Below, piece after piece: positions 12,511-24,137 of a stretch of DNA of 64,000 bases; position 1 is the first letter of the stretch; each line of letters starts with the position of its first letter. The notes below the pieces were generated by a model. It saw nothing but the letters and a program-made list of their open reading frames with translations. It was not told the origin of the DNA and searched no databases. The stretch lies in assembly GCA_940671915.1 (NCBI GenBank), contig CALNVZ010003435.1, positions 10,492,665 through 10,556,664 on the forward strand. Direction: 5' to 3'. The position numbers were made by a program, and so were the translations under genes. The DNA is from Paracentrotus lividus. Taxonomy: Eukaryota > Echinodermata > Echinoidea > Camarodonta > Echinidae.

Positions 12511-15015
12511 TATATATATAGAAATAAGTCATTAATGGTCAAATTAATCAATTTGAAGATAAATGTATTCTTCTGTCGGTCGTCGCCTTGAAAATTTTGT
12601 TTTTCGTTTGTTTGTTTATGTTTTTTCTTTCTCGTACAGCAATATTTTCTTTGTAAGAGTACGCCGCCTCAGTAGCATTCACCCACGATGTTATGGCCTT
12701 GTGTTGTTTCATTTACAGAATGTATTTGCCAAATCAAAATGTAGACAAGAACAAAATAATATAAAGGAATTCAGCTTCGGTGTCCATCTGTTTGAACAAA
12801 ATTCCCATATCAAAACAAAAATCCCTAGCGCTTTAAATGAAAATAAAGTATTTAAGATACAAAAGGAAAAGAAAATGACAATAAAAATGAGTAATTGAAT
12901 CGAAGGGATTTTTTTAAAACATGATTTCAGTTTGCAGCCCTACATATCACAACGAATAATTTTCTAAGAATTTGCTTTTGATTATAAGAATCTATGATTA
13001 AAATCTTATTTGATAACCCTTTTATCCAATGGAATGCATAATGCATTATAACAAGTGGTAGATCGAAATAAAATGTTATTGTACCGCTAGTATAGTCTGA
13101 GGTAGGATCAAACACCCACTCGAAGTTATATATAAATATCTAATGCTGATATTAAAGCTTGTTAACACCAAATAGTAAGGCAATGAAATATTCATAAATT
13201 CTGTTTATAGCGAAATATTTACAGAAGCTGTGAATTTATTAATTCCACGAGGAGTTCACAAAAGCAAAATAAAACAAGAATCTTGAAATACAAGATCAAC
13301 TGTTCTAAAAATATTAGATAATGAATAAGGCTTATGGCATATGACAATGTAGATCGACAAGAAATTATTGTAATATGAAATATAACGTAGAATATACAGA
13401 AGTAAGGAGGCTTAGTGGAGGAGAGAAATGGGTGTCACTATATTTTAATATATTTTATATATATTTTGTTCATTTATTATCAAACTAACGTTTATTTATG
13501 TCATTTCGTTAAAAGACCCCTCCAAAAAAATAAAAATAAACAAATAAAAAAATAGGTAAACGTTACAAATTAATAAATATCTGAATATAGGTAAATTTCC
13601 ATATCCCCAAGAAACAAAACACAAACAAACAAACAAACAAAAAATCGAAGAAAATACAATTTTTTTTTAAAGTCTAACCAATATTAGAATTGCATAAGCA
13701 TAGCAATCATAATATTCCTTGAACTGCCTTGGTTATTTCTTGCCCCTCCCTTCTCTTCTTAACTCATTGTCTGATGACACCTTCAAGAGCAATTACCACG
13801 CCTTTAAAAATGAAACATCCGTGGGTAATTTCCAAAAAATCTGCATAAATACCTGAAACGATCATTATCTGACTACGGGGTCTCTGGTATAATTAGAGAC
13901 AAATTGGGTCCTAAATACTACGATGATTGGTTGACAATTACCTTTACTTCCTATGGAGTTAAATAATATCTGTATGTAAAAATCCGCATGACACCCTAGT
14001 TTCACGATCCCCCTTGAATAAAGCATTGTCTAACAGTAGTTGTCCAGAGTGTAGTGTCCTCGTATAATAATAATGATAATCACCTGGGATCTTTGTCCAT
14101 GGAAAGGAGTTCCAAGATTCCAAACCTATATAGAGCTTTTACTTGAGCTATACATGTATATATGCTCAGCAGTTTTGTGTAATTTCATGATAAAGAAAGG
14201 GCTATATACACTTGATTATAAATTTGACCCACGTTACTAAGGAGGAAAAAAAATGGAATATAGAGGTAAAATAAGTTGCATGGTGAAGTAAACACATTAA
14301 ACTAGCTAAGGAGACAAAACGTTTTTTTTTTATGGGCACCTGTCCCCTTAACATGATTATTTCGATATTTCCGTAATCTTTTTTGTTTGTTCGAATACGT
14401 GACTAGCTTATAAATATTAAAATTAAAATAATAAAGTTTTTATTAAACAGCAATTTCAATAAAAAATATCCTAATATTCCCTCAGATAAACATTTTATGA
14501 GGAAACTTTGGTGTTTGAAAGTACTTATGATGGCCCTCAGCACATCAGACGTCTAAAAAAGTCTCTGAACCTGTACATATTCGAGGGTCACACTAATTTA
14601 ATTAACACGCTATAATAAGCCTAATCATATAATTTAATTTTTCTATTTTAGGCATATTCTATATGTCAAACATTGCATTCCTACGATAAATGATGCAAAG
14701 ACTGATGCTCATGTTTCCTGTCAGATGATCTATAATTTGACTAATTGGACTACTAATTGCCTAATAAAAATGGATTCAATGTCATCATAGAAATATCTTT
14801 AAAAATATCTAAAAGTGTCAGTCAAGAGGCTATTTAGAGCAAAACAGCGACAAATATAGATATCATTTTTAGACTCGGCGGAAATAGATTTGTAATGCAT
14901 AACCAATTTTTTAGATTAATTCAAAAAGATCTGGTAAAAATAGAATTCAGTGAATACACATACCGTACTTTTTTTTTATCCAGAACATGGTTTATTTTTT
15001 TCCCTGTGATTCTAG
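12511..15015. other. AT-rich intergenic DNA, nothing recognised
   Basis: No coding support, no long tandem repeats and no paired terminal repeats seen. Contains short AAAC/AAAT-rich simple stretches near 13530-13660. Confidence 0.45.
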
Positions 15016-15019
15016 AAGT

Positions 15020-15195
15020 GTCATAATCTAGTGGTCGTATAACTTGACAGGGATGCAAAGGTCCTTGATTTGATTCCCTGTACCGGCACTTATGTCCTCG
15101 GACAAGGCATTCTATCTACATTTGCTTCACCTTACACATGTGTATAAGCCGATACCTGGTAAGAATCATCCAATAGGTGTTGATTTTTTTTCGGT
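15020..15195 (+). mobile_element. tRNA-derived SINE fragment
   Basis: A tRNA-like head shows a box A-like TCTAGTGGTCGTATA near 15027 and a box B-like GATTTGATTCC at about 15067-15077. It is followed by the phrase GTCCTCGGACAAGGCATTCT, typical of tRNA-derived SINEs in marine invertebrates and fish. It would be transcribed by RNA polymerase III if intact. The 3' end is ill-defined. Not a functional tRNA: no acceptor stem pairing was recognised. Confidence 0.65.
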
Positions 15196-15339
15196 CTGCG
15201 GCCAACCCAAAGGTCATATATCAACCATAGGGGATAGGGGTATAGATTTGAGAGTTCAATCAGCTCAAAATAATCATGCCTATTTTTCCGTTTTTATTTT
15301 ATTTTTTTTATTTTTTTATTTTATTATTATTATTTTTTA

Positions 15340-15470
15340 CATTTTGCTCAATTTGGCGCCCCTAAGGTCAATTTGGCGCCCCTTTAAGGTCATTTTGGCG
15401 CTCTTTCGGGCGCCTACCCGGGGGGGGGGGCGGGCCCGTAAAGCCCCCCCCCCCCCAGAATACGCGCATG
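15340..15470 (-). repeat. Short GGCGCC repeat with C/G-homopolymer end
   Basis: Three monomers of the type GGCGCCAAATTGACCTTA (read on the minus strand) lie next to CCCGGGGGGGGG and C-run blocks, then AATACGCGCATG. The order of homopolymer, CTTTAYGGGCC and monomers matches, in inverse, the left edge of the large satellite at 42230-42300. It is a small dispersed member of the same family. Confidence 0.75.
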
Positions 15471-15496
15471 ATATTGTTATTATCAACTACACCCTC

Positions 15497-15498
<2 letters not shown>

Positions 15499-15553
<55 letters not shown>
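15499..15553. repeat. TA microsatellite
   Basis: Pure (TA)n of about 54 bases next to the GGCGCC repeat. Confidence 0.95.
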
Positions 15554-15555
<2 letters not shown>

Positions 15556-16073
15556 ATCGTTGAACAAAAGGTGTTTTTTTCCCGTGTAATTTGGGACTGG
15601 ATACGTTGTCATCCATTGAAGATAAACATAACAGAAATACAACAAATCCCTAATAGTTTCGGAGCAAACAAATCAGAATTTAAAGAGAAAATCAGATTAA
15701 AATGAACTGACTGTGATTATTTCTTGGAATGACTTAAGAATGAAAAAACGGTTATATTGCATTAATTATTCGAGAGAAAAAAACATTCGACCAATTCCTT
15801 TCAGATAAAAATATAATTCTTAGGCGCCCATCTTATAGCTACAGATACAATTTCCCTCTCCTCTTTCCTTTGAAAGGTACCGCGTTTAACAGAAAATCAA
15901 TTAACTCTAATGCCCGTTCTTGCTATATGTTTGGTCTTCCATTGCTTTGTGACTATTACGTAATATGAACTCGAGCTATTTGCAATGGTCACTTGTCATA
16001 ATGTTCTTTCAAGGAATAACCTTGTTCTTCCCTGGAATGGGGAAGAGGGTTTGACGTTAAACATGTTATACTA

Positions 16074-16350
16074 TAAACATAATAAGGACGTTGACATTAT
16101 CGTTCTAGTCGTTTATTAAGGTGTAAGTTTTGCTGTCGTTGATGATGTTAATGGTGTTATTGTTGTTTTTTATTTGCTATACACATAATAGTGACGTTGA
16201 TCATGTCGTTGTAGTCGTTTGAGATGTAAGTTTTGATGTTGTTGATATATTTTATTTACTTTAACATAATATTGACGTTGGTATTCTAGTTCTAGTATTT
16301 TGAGAAGTAAGTTTTGCTATCGTGGTTGATGTTATTGTAGTTGTAGTGGT
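16074..16350. repeat. Diverged tandem repeat
   Basis: Three decayed units share ACGTTGAYMATRTCGTTCTAG, TAAGTTTTGMTRTYGTTG and ACATAAT. Starts near 16085, 16190 and 16270 give periods of about 80-106 bases. Non-coding. Confidence 0.5.
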
Positions 16351-16929
16351 GATGCGAGTTGCGTATGCCGTATTAAATATTACATGTATAAGGTTTCATA
16401 TAATGTAGACAAACATTTACCTGCTGGAACTAATACTCGACATTACGTTTCTAGGTGTTCCTTTTTTTCTTTTTTTTCAAAGACTATTTTACCCTGTCCA
16501 TCACAAAGACTATATAGAGTGAAACTAGGTCTAATTCTTTATACCATGTATACTCTATTCCCTCTATTAACATTCGATTAATTCTTAAACATCATAGAAG
16601 GAAATGATTAATTAATTTAAAGATGTGTACATGATGTATATATGATTACTGCGTTTATTCTGTAAACTTAATATAATATTTCTATAATTTACAAATACAA
16701 ATAAAGTGTCCACAAAAAAAAAAAAAAAAGTATCCAAAAGCACATTGCTTTATATCAATGCATTCATTGAATTTGCATAAAACTACCAAAAGTATAGTAT
16801 CGTGTGTAAATGGATATAATTTTCATGCTCGACGAAATGTGTAACGGACCAGTGCAACTCGTATTATGAACACGTATGACAGACTCATATTACAGTGTAG
16901 ATAATTTATCAAAAATTAATCTACTAAGG

Positions 16930-19650
16930 AAAAGGAAAGGGCGGGCTAAGCAATTACAGAAGTTCTATGAAGATCCCTTTGCCTTCACAAAAGCCCTTTT
17001 CAACCCTGTGAAAATCTGGCGAACTGAAGGCTAAGAGACGAGCACAAAACCACCTGAGAAACACCTACTCTGACAACATGAGAGAAACCACCTTGCCCCC
17101 AATGAAGCCTTGTTCGTCCAACTTCCAGGCGAAAACTTTGACACACACCCTCCACGCCTATCCGTGGTTGAAAGGTGTCGTCAAGAAGGCTAGGGCTGGC
17201 TCATCTCCAGGTCCCAATGGTGTGCCATACAAGTCTTCAAGTATTGTACCAGGATGAGGAGACGTTATGGAGGCTGTTGGAGGTGCTATGCGCGAAACAA
17301 TGTAGTGCCAAGAGTGAGTAAAGCTGAAGGCGTGACATACCAAAAGAAAAGAATGCTGAGAGAATAGAAACATTCCGTCCAATATCTCTCCTTAATATCG
17401 ACGGAAGATCATGATGGGAATCCTTGCAGGGCGCCTATCCAAGTACCTGCTCGAATGGATTCATCGACACAGCTGTTCAGAAGGCAGGAGTTCCAGGATT
17501 TTCTGGCTGTGTCGAGCATTCTGCAATGATATGGCACACAATCCAAAAGCAAAAGAGAGAGGACTATCAGTCTTATGGCTAGACTTAAACAACGCGTACG
17601 GCTCATTGCCCCCACTCAATGATATGGTTTACACTGGACTTCTTCTACATTCCGGACAAGCTTAGTGACTTTCTGAAGTGCTACTTTCAGGATTTCAAGA
17701 TGAGGTTTTCCACCAAGGAGTTACAACAGCTTACCAGCCCTCGAGGTAGGCATTCCGATGGGTGTGCCATTTCCCCAATTCATTTGTTATGGCAATAGAA
17801 GTTATAACTAGAGCTGCTGTTCCAGTTGTAGAGTATCGAGATTGAACCTGGGCTCGAGCTCACCAATACGAGCTTTCATGGATATCTTACCCTCCAATCC
17901 ATTACAACAGATGCACAGAAGCTCTTGAGCGGCTGGACCAATGATAAGCTGGTGCAGAATGAAGTTCAAACCAAAGAAATCAAGGAGCTGACCATTAGAA
18001 AAGAAGGGTCGACGACAGGACACGCTACAGAGTAGGCGGTGATGCCATTCCGTCTCTTCAGATGCCCCTGTTAAGAGTCCTGGTCTCACTAAGGAGTTAT
18101 CTGACAAGAACCAGATAATCGAATCCGAACGATTGTGGGAGATGGCCTGAAACGTACGACAGATGTACCCTCCCAAATAAGCTGAAGCTGTGGTGCCTAT
18201 AAGTTCGGTCTCTTCCCAAGGATATGTGGCCTCTGATGTTGTACGAAATAGCAATGACGCATGTCGAGGGATGGAGCAGAGAGAATATCTGTGGCACGTT
18301 CGGAAGTGGCTTGGCGTCCCTCCATGCACAACGAACATAAGCTTCTACGGCCATTCCACAAAGCTGAAGCTACCCCTAAGTGCACTTACAGAGAGTTTAA
18401 GGTAAGAAGGCTCACATTTCTCGACACTGAGGACTCCAGTGACCAGTTTTGTAAGGGACTGTGCCAGAAATCCGCACAGACGGAAGTGGAATGCCCAGCA
18501 AGAAGTTGAGGACATGGAAATCTCGGCTGAAGGCACAAAAGATATGGTGGTCCTACGCAAACCAACAGAGCAGGCTAGGCATGAATCCAACCCAGTACTT
18601 CTTCAAGGCAACCACAAAGATGAAGCGGAAGATGGTTTCGGATGAAACGTCGCAAAGAGGAGAAACATCGTATTGCTAAAGCAGTGGGCCTGGTACAGCA
18701 GGGAGCCCTGTGTCGATGGGAGTGCGTAGAACCACGTCCCTGTCCTGGAGAGATATATGGAAGATGGAAACAGGCACACTTCAAGTTCTTGCTACGAGCA
18801 ACCTATGACGTTCTCCTTCTCCACACAACCTGAAGAAGTGGCCAAAACCGAGAATGAGAACTGCCACAAATGTGGGAAAAAGGGTTCACTCAGGCACATT
18901 CTATCAAATTGTCAGGTCTCTCTGGTAGAAGACTATATACATGGAGACACAACGAGATCTTGAAAGTCCGAGTAACGCTGTTAAAGACTGCTGTAGACAA
19001 TCTAATATGACAAAATCACCAAACGTTCCAGTGATGATCCCATTCGGAAGGCTGGAACGAATACTGGAACCAACAGAAAAGCTAGACCACACACAAGCAG
19101 ACTCCCGGTCTAGCAGAGACTGGCAGTTGGTCTCAGACGACTTCGAGCAGATGACCTTCCCCAGTGAGAGCAATCACCAACATGCGACCAGATTGTAGTC
19201 TGGTCAAGCAGTCCAAGTCGGTTTCTCTGCGAATTGACTGTCCCAGGAGGAGAATATAGAGATAGCCCATGAATACAAGACATCCAAATATACCGGACTT
19301 ATCTCAGAATGCAAGAGAGGGCTGGAAGTCATACCACCCATGGAGTTGATGTAGAGGATATGCGACAAAATCTCTACTCACGTTCCTCTCGAGAACGAGT
19401 AACCTAATAGAAAAGCTGGCTGGGATCTGACGGAGACTGCTACAAGGTCCTCAGCGTGGATTTGAGCAGATACAAAGCCAGTTTACCAAAGAACAGCTGA
19501 AGGTGGCTCTATCCGGATGCTGCTGCGCCCCCTCCTGCCACATAGCCATATCGAGGAAATGGGCCGAAATGGCTGGCAGGAGGACCTCGACTGAGGATTC
19601 AGCTGTTCCGAAGGACAATTGCCTGCACAAGGTGCGTGTTTTGATTATCT
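16930..19650 (+). mobile_element. Decayed R2-like LINE (reverse transcriptase plus restriction-like endonuclease)
   Basis: Successive plus-strand frames read, in order, as a pre-RT segment (YEDPFAFTKALF), RT motifs (SSPGPNGVPYK, ISLLNIDGR, LWLDLNNAYGSLP, GCAISP), a thumb-like block (KLKLWC...FGLFPRI...KWLGVP), a segment ending RATYDVLL, a zinc knuckle CHKCGKKGSLRHILSNC (near 18865-18917), and a C-terminal segment like the restriction-like endonuclease of R2/NeSL-type LINEs (MRPDCSLV...RIDCPRR). The order matches proteins often annotated as type-1 retrotransposable element R2. Several stops and frameshifts interrupt it, so it is inactive. The catalytic YADD/MDD box was not found. Both outer ends are uncertain; no rDNA target was recognised. 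Confidence 0.8.
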
Positions 19651-19724
19651 TGGATGTACTGAATACTATATACCGTATTAATAATGGGTGGGGCGTTTTT
19701 TCACGCTTCAGCGAGATAATGTAA

Positions 19725-22700
19725 ATTTCATAACACCTATCTTTTCATATAGTCCTGAATATTTATGACTATAATGTCCTGCATTAGAGAACAACTATAG
19801 ACACACCTTTTCTATACTACTATTAATACTAAAAAACGTTTTGGTGCCAAATGAAAAATGCCTTTATTTCAAAACATATTTTTCATGAAGTTTGGTCATT
19901 GAAATACACGTATTAAGCCTATTCATCAAAATTTTGATTATTTGAACTATTATTTTTCTACAGAGAGAATAGATTATTTGTTCGCGGAAAACTATATATA
20001 TATATATATTTATTCTATCCATGAAACAAGTCACAACATGTTTGTATATTTTATTCATAACTGATTACACAGTAAAGTTCCACAATATTTATATAACTTA
20101 TGTTGTTACATCCGTTATGAATAATGTCATGTCCTTGAGGGATATTTAATATTCTATCCTTGTCTGAATACTAGATATAATTATAGCTAGGCACGACACT
20201 TTATCTTCTCCCCTGTATATCATTTATATTTTCTTGTGATGTGACTTCCACGATCCATCCTAGACAACTTAATCAATCCAAATAAAATATTTTAGTTTCA
20301 TAGATGCTGTTTTAAATCATGGTACAGTTCGCCATGAACGTGTGATGTTTCATTCAAATTATAGACTGCATTTCTTCTTTTAGATTATTCATCTTAATTG
20401 AAATAGACAACTGCCAAACATAATTTATGATCAAGATTTTCTTCGAACAAAAACAGAAATGAATTCACCAATCAAATTAGTCATCTGATAGTACATGACA
20501 AACTTTAAACGATTAAAACTGACGTTTTCGATATTCAAAATAATTTTATTTTCAATTTCTAATTTGGTTGTATACTTTGTGGTTTTCCTTCTACTAATGA
20601 TCAGTGTGTATACATGTGCATACGATACAACAGTTTTTATACACTTTGATAAAATATATAATAAATTCAACTGAATTTATGCTCAGCAATAGAAAAAATA
20701 TATACAGCACTATTCGGTGTTCCCTTTGCTTACATTCTCGAGAATGTCTATCTATTGTGCATTTGTATGGCACATGGACAGGATGATGACTAGTATGCAT
20801 AATATAACTTGGCGTGGCTGCAAGAGGATTCGTCTACGTGTTATAATGTTTTATGCATCATCAATAATTACCCGTATCTACACACCTCTTGGTCAAAGAA
20901 AATAAGTACTAAGTGAAGCATTTCCAATATATATTATTTTGTAAGCTTATAGTTCCAACATCAATAATTTTCGCATCAGTAATCTTCTATATCTAACGTC
21001 ATCAAAAGGGGCGCGGTTTTTGAATTTCAGTACTTATGGATCTAAATTTAGATGTGAGGAGTCACACCAAATCATCAATGGTAAAGCAATGATTCGGAGG
21101 TGATTTTATCGCGTCCACATAGACTGGGTTTGTGGCTGCGATTGGTGCGACACTAGTGACTCAGCATGGCAATTTCTTTTTCTTATCGACTCTGTATCAC
21201 ACGTCAGACTTTGTAAGACAGTGATTTTAAATCGCGCCGTAAGAACGTTTTATCGAGATCTCTATCGATATTGATGAAAGTATTGGTGAGCCCTGGAATG
21301 ATGTCATAAGTTACCATGGTTATCGGCATATCGTTGCTATGGAAGGGCCATACTCTGAAATAGAAACCGCCGATTATAGTGGATAATGGGGTAGATTCTA
21401 TTATTACACCGGCTATAAAAAGCACGATTCCTTTTTGAGATGCACATAATTTGCTATCAAGTGTTATTGGAATTAATGATTTTAGAAGGGACTTGTTGAT
21501 CTTTGTTTTATTCCACATCAAATTCATTGCAGAAGAGTGGGTTCTCAACTCAGTATCCCACACATTTTCATAATGTCTTATTGATGTTTTGTTACCACTC
21601 AGGATTGACAAAATAATGGGGAATTAGCTTACACTTCTTGTATTTGATGTCGGGTATAGCAGAAGCTCTTTTCAAAAGATTAAACATTTTTGTTATTGTC
21701 TCCCAGAAACAAATAATATGATTTTTCCTCTTTGCAAAGATTTTGTGCTATACGCATTGAATTATAAAAACAATTAAATTCAAATTAAATTACAGACAAT
21801 AAATGTGTTCTTTAAATTCCTAAATAACTTTGACTCTTCATGGTACGTGTTGTTTTATCATATAAATTAATTACATCATCATGTGTGTGCTGTTAAAACT
21901 GCAAAATTAAAACTTATACGCAACCATACAGGAGACAAACTTGTCTACAGTTGTTTTTATTTAAAGGCATAAGCACAGCGACATGCTTGTTTTCACTGAC
22001 TCTCTCTTTGTATGTTCTTTGCTCAACATGAATAATGTTTGCAGATATGGAGAGTATTATTAGCATTTAGAGTCTCTCTCACTGGATTCATATCGTTTTG
22101 ACATGCCCAATAATGATAATTGTCTTTTATATATCGCAATATCTAATAGTTACTCAACTATGTGTACATCAAATCTATTAGTGTTTTTTTTCTTCTTTTT
22201 TTCATTGGCTATAGGCTAAAAGTAGGCATTAATCATACCTATTGTGAAACCAAGGACCGATGCTTCATGTAAAGTGTTTATTTAAATATATATAATTATG
22301 TATGACAAGATATTACATAATGCTCTTTCTGATAAACAATTTAGAATAATCGAAATATACATAAAAAATATGTTAGGTTGACCTAGATGTTCAATTTTAA
22401 TTGATATCATCTTATCATAACATAAATCTAATCACCCTGGTAAATACATAAGGGAATATCTCCATATTAATATTAAACACTGACGTACATTGACGTAGTC
22501 ATGAATGACTAACTAAATGAAGAATCGTTGTATATAAAACGAAGTATATTAATATATTACGATACATCAAGTGTATAATATATGACTAAAAAATTATGAG
22601 TAATACTCTTTATCGTTTGTCTGTAGTGGAAGAAATTAGACAGGGGGTTTCACCAAAATGTATGAGGTGGCATGCGCAAGATCACGTTTTCCCGATCAAT

Positions 22701-22950
22701 GTTGTTATCATTTCAGAGAAGATGTTGGTTTATGGGGTCTTAAAATCTCTTTCATCAATATTGATCATATGGTGACAGAGAGCTAAGACTTCATTTCTTC
22801 GTATCAGCAATGAACCAGGATTACTGGAGAAAGATGGTTAACTGGATGATTACCGTGATGAAAGATATACAATTGTCTGGTTGCTGTAACCGTAACGAAT
22901 GAATAGAGAGCACTGTTTTATTTGATTTGAGCGAAGACGAGCATTGTGAG
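19725..22950. other. AT-rich intergenic DNA upstream of the RGK gene
   Basis: A short (TA)n at about 19989-20008. A minus-strand frame of 135 codons (21204-21611) has no recognised motif and an undistinguished composition. Nothing else stands out. Confidence 0.4.
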
Positions 22951-23089
22951 AGAATCTTAGAAATCAGAATGACTCAGAATGCGAGGTTGCTCTATCAAGA
23001 TGGCACGTTGTATCGTACATATAGTAAAATCGCAGACAGTGTGCCCCTTTACCGCACTGCGACTGCGCATTAGAGACCGTAACCGTCCC

Positions 23090-23518
23090 CAGCCAATCAA
23101 CGACCGCCAATGTCATGTGGTGTAAAATGCAAACCTTCCGAACGTCCACACGCAAATGCCGTTTGTGTGTATGAGTGTGTTGTGAGTGCGTTGTCTCCTA
23201 TCTTCACCGGGTGACGTGTAAACCTCAATTTGACTCATTATCTGTACACCTCAACCGTAAAGTGTGCTAGCTGTGCGCGCTTTGTGAGGAGAGCAATAAA
23301 TAGCGTTCGGTGACCGCTGACTCGCCAGATAACCATAACCCCACACTACCGAAAGGAGTTCATATCTACGGTAGAAGTTCAATAGAAGAATTTAAGCTCT
23401 GTTAGCCAAGAGGGCTTTGTCCAGATTCTAAAAGTGCATTCGCACCGGGTATAGTGTGTACCTTAGAAGAGATATCTATTAAATTTTGTGATTAGTAGTG
23501 AGTTAGTGATCATCCTTC
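23090..23518 (+). promoter_or_regulatory. Probable promoter and 5' UTR of the RGK gene
   Basis: The sequence becomes visibly richer in CpG than its surroundings from about 23040. It contains two CCAAT boxes (23093-23097 and 23107-23111), an E-box-like CATGTG just after the second, and a TATA-like AATAAATAG at about 23295-23303. A start of transcription some 30 bases later would leave a 5' UTR of about 190 bases. The placement is an inference from composition and motifs only; sea urchin-type promoters often lack a clear TATA box. Confidence 0.4.
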
Positions 23519-24137
23519 ATGACGGGGGAAACCGACCGTTTCGATGATCCCCAGGCCGCGGAAACTCCCCGCCGAGCCCGGACGCCATCCGAGCCGCTCA
23601 TCACGGCTAAACTCTACGGGGAGGAACCACACCTGTGTGCTGACTCTCCAGAAACCCGCTGGACCATGGCGGACCTGTCCTACGATGAACAGCTCTACCA
23701 GGCCAAAGAGACAACACCCATAAGCACAGAGGAGACGCGACACTACCAGAAGAACACCACACACCGCACAACAAACCACAACCACCACCATCACTACCAC
23801 AACAGCAACCAGCTACATCCGAATCGCAACTACAACTACCAGTATTCAAATCCATTTGATTACAAGAACACAAGTCACAGCGAGTTTAAGAAGTTCATGA
23901 ACAATAACAATGATGATATGGACCTTAATTACCTAAGACCACCAAGTCCGCTGAGGCACCAAAGAACTCGCAGCACCAGCTTGCCTTTCCTTACCCTTGC
24001 GGACTTACCAACTCTCCAGAAGCAAAAACCACTAAGAGTGGTAGTTCTAGGAGATTCAGGGGTGGGCAAATCATCGTTAGCAATCCAGTTTGTTGCCTCT
24101 CTCGGCGATTACAACGACTACGAATCGGTGCTATCAG
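23519..24137 (+). CDS. RGK gene coding exon 1 (N-terminal tail and P-loop)
   Basis: Encodes residues 1-206 and the first base of codon 207. The ATG at 23519 is the first after an in-frame TGA (23507-23509) but has a weak context (TTC before it). A second in-frame ATG at 23666 (Met50) sits in a strong ACCATGG context and could give a 372-residue form. The tail is low in hydrophobic residues, contains HNHHHHYH and ends in the P-loop. Donor CAG|GTAAGA. The open frame runs five codons into the intron without meaning. Confidence 0.93.

Noticed and set aside
15020-15090. Possible tRNA gene
   Set aside because: Box A and B-like words are present but no complete cloverleaf was found and the downstream phrase is SINE-typical.
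17808-18338. 176-codon minus-strand frame
   Set aside because: It is antisense to the R2-like reverse transcriptase relic, whose plus-strand motifs explain the region.
21204-21611. 135-codon minus-strand frame
   Set aside because: No recognisable domain, signal or splice context; length is within chance expectation for AT-rich DNA of this size.
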